Assembly: GCA_903864555.1 (NCBI GenBank)
Contig: CAIPGJ010001071.1
Span: 1-5,103, forward strand
DNA from: an uncultured Pseudomonadota bacterium
Lineage (GTDB): Bacteria > Pseudomonadota > Gammaproteobacteria > Burkholderiales > SG8-39
Direction of reading: 5' to 3'
Length of the DNA stretch: 5,103 bases
Part shown: in pieces, positions 1 to 5,103 of the stretch
Numbering within the stretch: the first letter of the stretch is position 1
Layout of the letters: each line of letters opens with the position of its first letter
Translations under genes and position numbers: made by a program
The notes under the pieces: generated by a model
What the model was told of the DNA's origin: nothing
The model's input: the letters and a program-made list of their open reading frames with translations, nothing else
The model's database searches: none

Positions 1-923
1 AGCAGGCCGGTGACGATCTCGCCCAGGCGGGCATGCTGCTGCAGGTAGTTCATGGCATTGACGCGGTCCGAAGCGTCGTAATCCTTGGCCACCTTGCGCA
101 GCCTCAGCGTGGTGCCGTCATGCTGCAGGACATCCTGCACGCTGCCAGGCTGGTAGTCCGCGGTGATCTCCTTGCGATCCTTGATGAAGTCGATGCGGTT
201 GACCGCCTCGTTGTGCTCGCGCACGTAGTCATAGCTGCGGGTCGAGCCCTCGTGGTTGTTGAAGGCCACGCAGGGGCTGATGACGTCGATGAAAGCCGAG
301 CCCTTGTGCTCGATGGCTGCCTTGATGAGGGGCACCAGCTGGATCTTGTCCCCGGAGAAACTGCGGCCGACGAAGCTGGCGCCCATCTGCAGGGCAACCG
401 CCACCATGTCGATCGACTCGTCGGTGTTGATCACGCCGCGCTTGGACTTCGACCCGCGGTCGGCGGTGGCCGAGAACTGGCCCTTGGTGAGGCCGTAGAC
501 GCCGTTGTTCTCGACGATGTAGACCATGTTCACGGCGCGCCGGATGCTGTGGGCGAACTGGCCAAAGCCGATGGAGGCGGAATCACCATCGCCGGAGACA
601 CCCAGGTAAAGCAGATCCCGGTTGGCGAGGTTGGCGCCGGTCAACACCGAGGGCATGCGCCCGTGCACGGTGTTGAAGCCATGGGAATTGCCCATGAAGT
701 AGTCCGGCGTCTTGGAGGAGCAGCCGATGCCGGACATCTTGGCGATGCGATGCGGCTCGATGGCCAGCTCCCAGCAGGCCTGGATGATGGCCGCGGAAAT
801 GGAATCGTGGCCGCAGCCAGCGCACAGGGTCGAGATCTTGCCTTCGTAATCGCGACGGGTGAAGCCCAGCTTGTTGGCGGGCAATGTCGGATGGTGAAGT
901 TTCGGTTTTGCCAGATAAGTCAT
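1..923 (-). CDS. korB: 2-oxoacid:ferredoxin oxidoreductase beta subunit (KorB type), C-terminus outside the window
   Basis: This is the thiamine-diphosphate (TPP) subunit of a cytoplasmic 2-oxoacid:acceptor oxidoreductase. It decarboxylates the 2-oxoacid and passes electrons to an iron-sulfur cluster. The 307 codons seen are open to the window edge; family members I know are about 340-350 residues, so roughly the last 35-45 are missing. Visible motifs are CAGCGH (residues 34-39), GIGCSS (65-70), the TPP/Mg motif GDGD at 111-114 with its paired NN at 139-140, YGLTKGQ (143-149) and SPCVAFNNHEG (216-226). C34, C37, C68 and C218 are the four cysteines that bind the [4Fe-4S] cluster in this family, and all are present. 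The ATG at 923 is chosen because it gives the normal N-terminus and follows a GGGGA stretch (930-934) by 6 bases. It begins 26 bases after the korA stop, so it is almost certainly cotranscribed. Beta-subunit identity is firm; the substrate (2-oxoglutarate rather than pyruvate or another oxoacid) is inferred from the partner subunit and operon. Confidence 0.93.
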   Translation of the reverse strand, partial: MTYLAKPKLHHPTLPANKLGFTRRDYEGKISTLCAGCGHDSISAAIIQACWELAIEPHRIAKMSGIGCSSKTPDYFMGNSHGFNTVHGRMPSVLTGANLANRDLLYLGVSGDGDSASIGFGQFAHSIRRAVNMVYIVENNGVYGLTKGQFSATADRGSKSKRGVINTDESIDMVAVALQMGASFVGRSFSGDKIQLVPLIKAAIEHKGSAFIDVISPCVAFNNHEGSTRSYDYVREHNEAVNRIDFIKDRKEITADYQPGSVQDVLQHDGTTLRLRKVAKDYDASDRVNAMNYLQQHARLGEIVTGL

Positions 924-949
924 GTTGTTTCCCCGGTGTCAGGCGCCGC

Positions 950-2791
950 TCAGGCCGCCTTGTCCTTCTTGATGGGTTTGACATTGAAGGCAGACAGTCT
1001 CTGCGCAATCTCCGCCACGATGAAGCGTGCGGTGATGGGGGTGCCGTCATAGTGCAGTACCGGCATCAGCTTGGCCGGCTCGATGGCGCCCTCGTTCATG
1101 ATCAGCGTGCGCAACTGGCCGTCACGGTTCTGCTCGACGACAAACACATGGTCATGGGCGGCGATGAAATCGATGATACTTTCGTGGAAGGGAAAGGCAC
1201 GAATGCGCATGGCGTCCACGTGCAGGCCCTGCTCCTCCAGCCGGTCCAGGGCTTCGTCCATGGCCGGGCTGGTCGAGCCGTAGTACAGCACGCCGAAGCG
1301 GGTGGACTTGGAAGACTTGTGCTCGATCGGCTTGGGCACGTACTGCTTGGCCGTCTCGAACTTGCGCAGCAATCGCTGCATGTTGTAGACGTAATCCGGA
1401 CCGGCTTCGGAGTAGATCGCATAGGTATTGCGTGAGGTGCCCCGGGTGAAGAAGCTGCCCTTGGTCGGATGGGTCCCCGGCAGGGTGCGATAGGTAATGG
1501 CGTCGCCGTCCACGTCGACATAGCGGCCGAAATCCTTAGCGGCCTCCAGGTCATCGTGGCTCATCACCTTGCCGCGGTCATAGCTGCGGCTGTCGTCCCA
1601 GGACAGGGGCTTGCACAGCCGGTGATTCATGCCGATGTCCAGGTCGGTCAGCATGAACACCGGGGTCTGCAGCCGGTCTGCCAGGTCCAGTGATTCGGCG
1701 GCAAACTCGAAGCATTCGCGCGGATCCTCCGGGAACAGCAGGATGTGCTTGGTGTCGCCATGGGAGGCGTAGGCACAGCACAGCACATCGGACTGCTGGG
1801 TGCGCGTGGGCATGCCTGTCGACGGCCCGGCGCGCTGCACGTCGATGATGGTGACCGGGATCTCGGCAAAGTAGGCCAGGCCGATGAACTCCTGCATCAG
1901 GGAGACGCCGGGACCCGATGTGGCGGTAAAGGCCCGGGCGCCGTTCCAGCCGGCACCGGTCACCATGCCGATGGAGGCCAGCTCGTCCTCCGCCTGGACG
2001 ATGGCAAACTTGTTCCGGCCCGTCTCCTTGTCCACGCGCATCTTGTGGCAGTAGGCGCTGAACGCCTCGGCCAGCGAGGATGAGGGCGTGATCGGATACC
2101 AGGCGCACACGGTGGCCCCCCCGTAGACGCACCCCAGTGCCGCAGCGCTGTTGCCTTCGAGGAGGATGCGGTCACCCACCTTGTCGGCCTTCCTCACCTG
2201 CAGGCCGATGGGGCACTGCAGGTGCTTCCTGGCATAGTCGCCGCCCAATTGGAGCGCGTTGACATTGGACTTGAGCAGCTTCTCCTTGCCCTTGTACTGG
2301 TCGGTGATGACACCGATGATCAGGTCCTGGTCCATGTCCAGCAGCACCGACAGGGCGCCGATGTACATGATGTTCTTGAACAACTGGCGTTGGCGCGGAT
2401 CACTGTAGGTGGCATTGCAGATTTCCGTGAGCGGCACGCCGATGACCGTGATGTCCTCGCGGAACTTTGATCTGGGCATGGGCTTGCTCGAGTCGTAGAA
2501 CAGGTAGCCGCCGGGTTCGATCTCCTTGACGTCCGCATCCCAGGTCTGGGGGTTCATCGCGACCATGATGTCCACGCCGCCGCGGCGGCCGAGGTAGCCG
2601 GCCTCGGTGATGCGGATCTCGTACCAGGTGGGCAGGCCCTGGATGTTGGAGGGAAAGATATTGCGCGGACTGACCGGCACGCCATGGCGTATCACCGACT
2701 TGGCGAATGCCTCATTGGCCGAAGCGGAACCGGAACCGTTGACGTTGGCGAACTTGACGACGAAATCATTGACGGCAGTGATGGGCTTCAT
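950..2791 (-). CDS. korA: 2-oxoacid:ferredoxin oxidoreductase alpha subunit, fused gamma-alpha (KorA type)
   Basis: This is the large subunit of the TPP-dependent 2-oxoacid oxidoreductase, 613 residues and complete. It binds the pyrimidine half of TPP and CoA, and pairs with the beta subunit encoded next. Residues 1 to about 195 are the gamma domain, with a glycine-rich segment NVNGSGSASANEAF at 16-29 and the segment EAGYLGRRGGVD at 63-74. From about 207 comes the alpha domain: GNSAAALGC (213-221), YPITPSS (232-238), QAEDELASIGM (266-276), TSGPGVSLMQE (291-301) and RAGPSTGMPTRTQQSD (320-335). The C-terminal part carries VVEQNRDGQL at 551-560, a usual motif of this domain. A gamma-alpha fusion of 600-odd residues is typical of bacterial two-subunit enzymes. 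The frame stays open upstream to 2881, but those codons lie inside korQ and are not family-like, so I take the ATG at 2791, two bases after the korQ stop. A GAAGG stretch at 2802-2806 is its likely ribosome binding site. The best family match is 2-oxoglutarate oxidoreductase; other 2-oxoacids cannot be excluded. Confidence 0.93.
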   Translation of the reverse strand: MKPITAVNDFVVKFANVNGSGSASANEAFAKSVIRHGVPVSPRNIFPSNIQGLPTWYEIRITEAGYLGRRGGVDIMVAMNPQTWDADVKEIEPGGYLFYDSSKPMPRSKFREDITVIGVPLTEICNATYSDPRQRQLFKNIMYIGALSVLLDMDQDLIIGVITDQYKGKEKLLKSNVNALQLGGDYARKHLQCPIGLQVRKADKVGDRILLEGNSAAALGCVYGGATVCAWYPITPSSSLAEAFSAYCHKMRVDKETGRNKFAIVQAEDELASIGMVTGAGWNGARAFTATSGPGVSLMQEFIGLAYFAEIPVTIIDVQRAGPSTGMPTRTQQSDVLCCAYASHGDTKHILLFPEDPRECFEFAAESLDLADRLQTPVFMLTDLDIGMNHRLCKPLSWDDSRSYDRGKVMSHDDLEAAKDFGRYVDVDGDAITYRTLPGTHPTKGSFFTRGTSRNTYAIYSEAGPDYVYNMQRLLRKFETAKQYVPKPIEHKSSKSTRFGVLYYGSTSPAMDEALDRLEEQGLHVDAMRIRAFPFHESIIDFIAAHDHVFVVEQNRDGQLRTLIMNEGAIEPAKLMPVLHYDGTPITARFIVAEIAQRLSAFNVKPIKKDKAA

Positions 2792-2793
2792 TC

Positions 2794-4650
2794 TCAGGCA
2801 GCCTTCTTGATGGTCACGTGCTTGTCGCGGCAGGAGGGGCCCGCATGGGTCATCTCGATCAGGGTCTTCTGCATGTCCCACGCACCGGTGGGGCAGCGCT
2901 CAGCACACAGGCCGCAGTGCAGGCAGACATCCTCATCCTTGACCATGACCCGCGTGGTCTTCAGCTCCGGCGAGACATACAGGTCCTGGGTCGCATTGGT
3001 TGCCGGGGCATTGAGCCGTGTGCGCAGGTCTGCCTCCTCGCCGTTGCCGGTGAAGGTGATGCAGTCCATGGGGCAGATGTCGACGCAGGCATCGCACTCA
3101 ATGCAAAGATCCTTGGCGAACACCGTCTGCACGTCGCAGTTCAGGCAGCGCTGGGCTTCCTTGAAGGCCGTGGCCGGATCGAAGCCCATTTCCACCTCGA
3201 TCTTGATGTTCTTGAGGGTGATCTGGGTGTCACGCCAAGGCACCTTGAAGCGGTGGTCTGCAGAAACCTGGTTGTCATAGCTCCACTCGTGTATGCCCAT
3301 CTTCTGCGACAGCAGGTTGACCATGGGCGGCGGGCGCTTGGCGATATCGTCGCCATTACACAGCTTGTCGATGGAGATGGCGGCATCGTGGCCATGTGCC
3401 ACGGCCCAGATGATGTTCTTGGGACCGAAAGCGGCATCCCCGCCGAAGAACACGTTGGCCACGCTGGACTGGAAGGTCTGCTCGTCCACCTTGGGCAGGC
3501 CCCACTTGTCGAACTCGATGCCGGCATCCCGCTCGATCCAGGGGAAGGAGTTCTCCTGGCCGACTGCAATGAGGACTTCATCGCATTCGTGGATGTGGTC
3601 CGGCTCACCGGTGGGCACCAGATTGCGCCGGCCTTTGGCGTCGTACTCGGCCTTGACCTTCTCGAAGCTCATGCCGGTCAGCCTGCCGTTTTCATGCAGG
3701 AACGCCTTGGGTACCAGGAAGTTCAGGATGGGTATCCCCTCGTGGACCGCGTCTTCCTTCTCCCAGGGTGAGGCCTTCATTTCCTCGAAACCGGATCGGA
3801 CGATGACCTTCACGTCCTCGCCGCCGAGGCGACGCGAGGTGCGGCAGCAGTCCATGGCGGTGTTGCCACCGCCCAGCACGATGACGCGCCTGGAGACCTT
3901 GCTGATGTGGCCAAAGGACACGGATGACAACCAGTCGATGCCGAGGTGAATATGCTTGGCTGCTTCGGCACGCCCAGGGAGTTCGAGGTCACGACCACGG
4001 GGGGCACCGGTACCGACGAAAATGGCATCGTAGCCTTCACCCAGCAAGGCCTTGAATGAGTCGATGCGTTGCTGGCGGAAATTGATGCCGAGTCCGAGGA
4101 TGTAACCCACTTCCTCATCGATGACCTTCTCGGGCAGGCGAAAACGCGGAATCTGGGTACGGATCATGCCGCCGGCCTTGGCATCACCGTCAAACAGGGT
4201 GATGTCATAACCTAGCGGTGCGAGGTCGCGCGCGACAGTCAGCGATGCCGGCCCGGCACCGACCAGGGCAACGCGCTTGCCATTTTTCTGCTCGGGAACC
4301 GCGGGCAGCCGGGAGGTGATGTCCTCTTTATAGTCGGCGGCCACGCGCTTCAGGCGACAGATTGCCACCGGTTCCTTGGGCGAAGCGATGCTGGAGGCAT
4401 CACCGACTGTGGCGGGCTCATCTTCTTCGACGCGACCACGCCGGCATGCCGGCTCACAGGGCCGGTCACAGGTTCTTCCAAGTACGCCAGGAAATACATT
4501 GGATTTCCAGTTGACCATGTAGGCATCACTGTAGCGGCCATGGGCAATGAGACGGATGTACTCGGGTACGGGAGTGTGAGCGGGGCACGCCCACTGGCAA
4601 TCGACTACTTTGTGAAAATAGTCGGGAACACCAATGTCAGTTGGTTTCAA
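2794..4650 (-). CDS. korQ: FAD/NAD(P)H-binding iron-sulfur oxidoreductase with C-terminal 2x[4Fe-4S] ferredoxin domain (KorQ-like electron-transfer subunit)
   Basis: This 618-residue flavoprotein probably moves electrons between the KorAB enzyme and NADP(H). In order it has: an N-terminal GltD-like iron-sulfur domain with C18, C22, C61, C65 and C69; a first nucleotide-binding fold VGAGPASLTVARDLAPLGYD (130-149) for FAD; a second fold VIVLGGGNTAMD (256-267) for NAD(P)H; the FAD-closing motif GGDAAFGP (403-410); a CLNC pair (502-505); and two ferredoxin motifs, CIECDACVDICP (516-527) and CLHCGLCAERCP (576-587). No signal peptide or membrane segment is seen, so it is cytoplasmic. The start is TTG: no ATG or GTG fits the N-terminus, an in-frame TGA lies at 4660-4662, and GAGGAG sits 5 bases before the TTG. 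It ends two bases before korA, implying translational coupling. Residues about 77-92 look like an insertion relative to relatives I remember. GltD, NfnL and AegA are the nearest known families; without a glutamate synthase large subunit here, a role in glutamate synthesis is unlikely. The korQ name rests on memory of the Azoarcus enzyme and on gene order. Confidence 0.88.
   Translation of the reverse strand: MKPTDIGVPDYFHKVVDCQWACPAHTPVPEYIRLIAHGRYSDAYMVNWKSNVFPGVLGRTCDRPCEPACRRGRVEEDEPATVGDASSIASPKEPVAICRLKRVAADYKEDITSRLPAVPEQKNGKRVALVGAGPASLTVARDLAPLGYDITLFDGDAKAGGMIRTQIPRFRLPEKVIDEEVGYILGLGINFRQQRIDSFKALLGEGYDAIFVGTGAPRGRDLELPGRAEAAKHIHLGIDWLSSVSFGHISKVSRRVIVLGGGNTAMDCCRTSRRLGGEDVKVIVRSGFEEMKASPWEKEDAVHEGIPILNFLVPKAFLHENGRLTGMSFEKVKAEYDAKGRRNLVPTGEPDHIHECDEVLIAVGQENSFPWIERDAGIEFDKWGLPKVDEQTFQSSVANVFFGGDAAFGPKNIIWAVAHGHDAAISIDKLCNGDDIAKRPPPMVNLLSQKMGIHEWSYDNQVSADHRFKVPWRDTQITLKNIKIEVEMGFDPATAFKEAQRCLNCDVQTVFAKDLCIECDACVDICPMDCITFTGNGEEADLRTRLNAPATNATQDLYVSPELKTTRVMVKDEDVCLHCGLCAERCPTGAWDMQKTLIEMTHAGPSCRDKHVTIKKAA
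2802..2806 (-). promoter_or_regulatory. Probable ribosome binding site of korA, inside the end of korQ
   Basis: The minus strand reads GAAGG here, within the Lys codons near the korQ C-terminus, ending 10 bases before the korA ATG at 2791. The match and the spacing are only moderate. Because the korQ stop lies two bases from the korA start, ribosomes finishing korQ could also re-initiate directly, which would tie the amounts of the two subunits together. Confidence 0.4.
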
Positions 4651-4655
4651 AACCT

Positions 4656-4661
4656 CTCCTC
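4656..4661 (-). promoter_or_regulatory. Ribosome binding site that fixes the TTG start of korQ
   Basis: The minus strand reads GAGGAG here, a near-ideal Shine-Dalgarno sequence, with AGGAG ending 5 bases before the TTG at 4650. The in-frame stop TGA at 4660-4662 overlaps it, and the three codons between that stop and the TTG (GGA, GAG, GTT) cannot start translation. Together these make TTG the only plausible start for a protein with the normal N-terminus. Confidence 0.82.
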
Positions 4662-4727
4662 AAGGAAGGATGGGAACCGCTCATAGGCGATCTTTTTTTG
4701 GCTGCGGCCCGGCACGCGCAGGACCGT

Positions 4728-4768
4728 CCCCTCATGACAAAGGAGATGGTACGCCGATGTAAGAGGGG
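4728..4768. repeat. Short inverted repeat CCCCTC / GAGGGG flanking the promoter candidate
   Basis: CCCCTC at 4728-4733 and GAGGGG at 4763-4768 are exact reverse complements separated by 29 bases. They bracket the weak promoter candidate, one arm touching its -35 side and the other lying just past its -10. This could be a pair of regulator half-sites, but six-base arms in GC-rich DNA are common and no known binding site is recognised. Confidence 0.2.
4734..4763 (-). promoter_or_regulatory. Weak sigma-70-like promoter candidate for the kor operon
   Basis: On the minus strand CTTACA (4763-4758; four of six bases of TTGACA) is followed after 18 bases by TGTCAT (4739-4734; four of six bases of TATAAT). 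This would place the transcript start near 4727, with a leader of about 77 bases before korQ. Matches this weak occur by chance, and another pair (TTTCCT, 17 bases, TACCAT) lies just upstream, so this is only a place to look. Confidence 0.15.
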
Positions 4769-4865
4769 AGGAAAGTGCGGCCACTCCGGGAAGCCGACCA
4801 CATCCGGGCACCCCACTTGCTTCGCTCCGGCCGGAAGTCCCCAGTTATGCGAGCAGGGTACCGAG

Positions 4866-4881
4866 CCCCGATTGACCGGGG
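4866..4881 (-). terminator. Short GC hairpin after the ghrA-like gene, weak terminator candidate
   Basis: CCCCG and CGGGG form a perfect 5-base-pair stem with a 6-base loop, beginning 17 bases after the ghrA-like stop. There is no run of T on the minus strand after it, so it does not meet the pattern of an intrinsic terminator. It could slow polymerase or protect the transcript end, or mean nothing. If ghrA does end here, Rho-dependent termination is equally possible. Confidence 0.18.
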
Positions 4882-4898
4882 ACGATGGCTGCAATGGC

Positions 4899-5103
4899 TC
4901 AGTAACCACGCTGCCGGTCAACAGGCATGAGCAGGGGCTCGCCAGCCCGGCAACGCCGGATATTTTCAACGATGGACGGAACGGAGTCGCCGGGAAAAAG
5001 CTTGCGTGCCGCATGGGGCATGACCGTCACCAGCGGATGTCGCCAGAGCGGGCTGGAGGCAGGCAGCGGTTCTTCATGGAAGACATCCAGCGTTGCACCA
5101 GCC
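4899..5103 (-). CDS. ghrA: Glyoxylate/hydroxypyruvate reductase A-like D-2-hydroxyacid dehydrogenase, C-terminal fragment (N-terminus outside the window)
   Basis: Only the last 67 codons are visible; the frame begins at 5102 and ends at TGA 4901-4899. This frame is not listed among ATG-started ORFs because it has no start inside the window. The fragment reads GATLDVFHEEPLP near its beginning, the usual end of the NAD(P)-binding domain in D-2-hydroxyacid dehydrogenases, then PLWRHPLVTVMPH, whose final His (fragment residue 30) falls at the catalytic His position of the family. It ends in VDRQRGY, very close to the VDRARGY end I recall for E. coli GhrA. Such enzymes reduce glyoxylate and hydroxypyruvate to glycolate and glycerate with NADPH in the cytoplasm. 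After the catalytic His the sequence is AARKLFPGD rather than the more usual VAA-T-P pattern, a modest divergence. It is on the same strand as the kor genes but 248 bases away, so it is probably a separate unit. The family call is good; the exact substrate is not determined. Confidence 0.82.
   Translation of the reverse strand, partial: AGATLDVFHEEPLPASSPLWRHPLVTVMPHAARKLFPGDSVPSIVENIRRCRAGEPLLMPVDRQRGY

Larger units (their letters stand above)
4651..4898. other. Intergenic region between ghrA-like gene and korQ
   Basis: These 248 bases carry no convincing gene. In the minus-strand direction they hold a short GC hairpin just after the ghrA stop, the perfect 10-base palindrome TCCGGCCGGA (4826-4835), a weak promoter-like pair, an inverted repeat CCCCTC/GAGGGG, a run of seven A (4693-4699), and the korQ ribosome binding site. 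A frame open from 5014 to 4637 crosses the whole gap, but it overlaps the recognised GhrA C-terminus in another frame and its translation resembles no protein I know. The control region of the kor operon should lie here. Confidence 0.7.

Noticed and set aside
33..1052. A 339-codon open frame on the plus strand opposite korB, and similar long plus-strand frames at 884-1435, 1745-2083 and 2818-3771
   Set aside because: They lie antisense to korB, korA and korQ, whose conserved motifs are continuous on the minus strand. Their translations are rich in V, G, A, D and H with no recognisable motif, as expected for reverse frames of GC-rich genes.
950..2808. Matching ends of the KorQ-like and KorA proteins (IKKAA and IKKDKAA) and matching starts (MKPTD and MKPIT) as a sign of duplication
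   Set aside because: The similarity is a few residues in low-complexity Lys/Ala tails and short N-termini. The proteins belong to unrelated families and no longer DNA repeat accompanies it.
2792..2881. A korA start at 2881 that would add 30 residues
   Set aside because: The extra codons overlap the last codons of korQ, encode a stretch unlike this family's N-terminus, and the ATG at 2791 gives the expected start two bases after the korQ stop.
2794..4650. Calling this gene gltD (glutamate synthase small subunit)
   Set aside because: The flavoprotein core is related, but it has two extra C-terminal ferredoxin motifs, a different N-terminal cysteine set, and lies with korAB rather than with a glutamate synthase large subunit.
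4693..4699. Run of seven T on the plus strand as a possible intrinsic terminator
   Set aside because: No stable GC stem precedes it on the plus strand (only a three-base-pair CGC/GCG stem is possible), and no plus-strand gene is recognised to need it.
4637..5014. A 125-codon minus-strand frame crossing the intergenic gap
   Set aside because: Its first part overlaps the GhrA C-terminus in a different frame, and its last part runs into korQ. The translation, rich in Ser, Pro, Arg and Cys, matches no family I know. Only its last 15 codons are kept as a possible leader.
1..5103. CRISPR array, tRNA or rRNA gene, insertion sequence, toxin-antitoxin or phage element
   Set aside because: Nearly the whole window is accounted for by four housekeeping-type metabolic genes, and the only gap shows no direct repeat series, tRNA-like fold, transposase fragment or small paired genes.

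Overview
The window is G+C-rich bacterial DNA with strong GC bias at third codon positions and no mobile-element or phage signal. The protein families suggest a proteobacterium, most likely beta- or gamma-, but that is an inference from how the proteins look, not from any search. All four recognised genes lie on the minus strand, so transcription runs from high to low coordinates.

Layout in the direction of transcription: (1) 5103-4899, the last 67 codons of a GhrA-like glyoxylate/hydroxypyruvate reductase that enters from outside the window; (2) 4898-4651, a 248-base gap holding weak hairpins, a weak promoter candidate and the ribosome binding site of the next gene; (3) 4650-2794, a 618-residue FAD- and NAD(P)H-binding iron-sulfur flavoprotein, related to the small subunit of glutamate synthase (GltD) and to NfnL, with a C-terminal double [4Fe-4S] ferredoxin domain, starting at TTG; (4) 2791-950, a 613-residue fused gamma-alpha subunit of a 2-oxoacid:ferredoxin oxidoreductase (KorA type), two bases after the previous stop; (5) 923-1, the thiamine-diphosphate-binding beta subunit (KorB type), whose last codons lie outside the window.

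Genes 3-5 look like one operon encoding one enzyme. The alpha/beta pair would oxidise a 2-oxoacid (2-oxoglutarate by best family match) with CoA to the acyl-CoA and CO2 and pass low-potential electrons through the beta-subunit iron-sulfur cluster. The flavoprotein has both ferredoxin clusters to receive electrons and an FAD/NADPH module to deliver them to NADP+. This arrangement matches, from memory, the three-subunit 2-oxoglutarate:NADP+ oxidoreductase (KorABQ) described from Azoarcus evansii. No separate small ferredoxin gene is visible in the window; the ferredoxin appears built into the KorQ-like subunit. The reaction could also run as a reductive carboxylation, and sequence alone does not fix the direction or the 2-oxoacid used.

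The window does not contain an obviously new class of system. The points most worth a second look are the built-in ferredoxin/NADP+ module, its cysteine layout relative to GltD, a probable short insertion in its N-terminal iron-sulfur domain, and its TTG start with a possible overlapping 15-codon leader.
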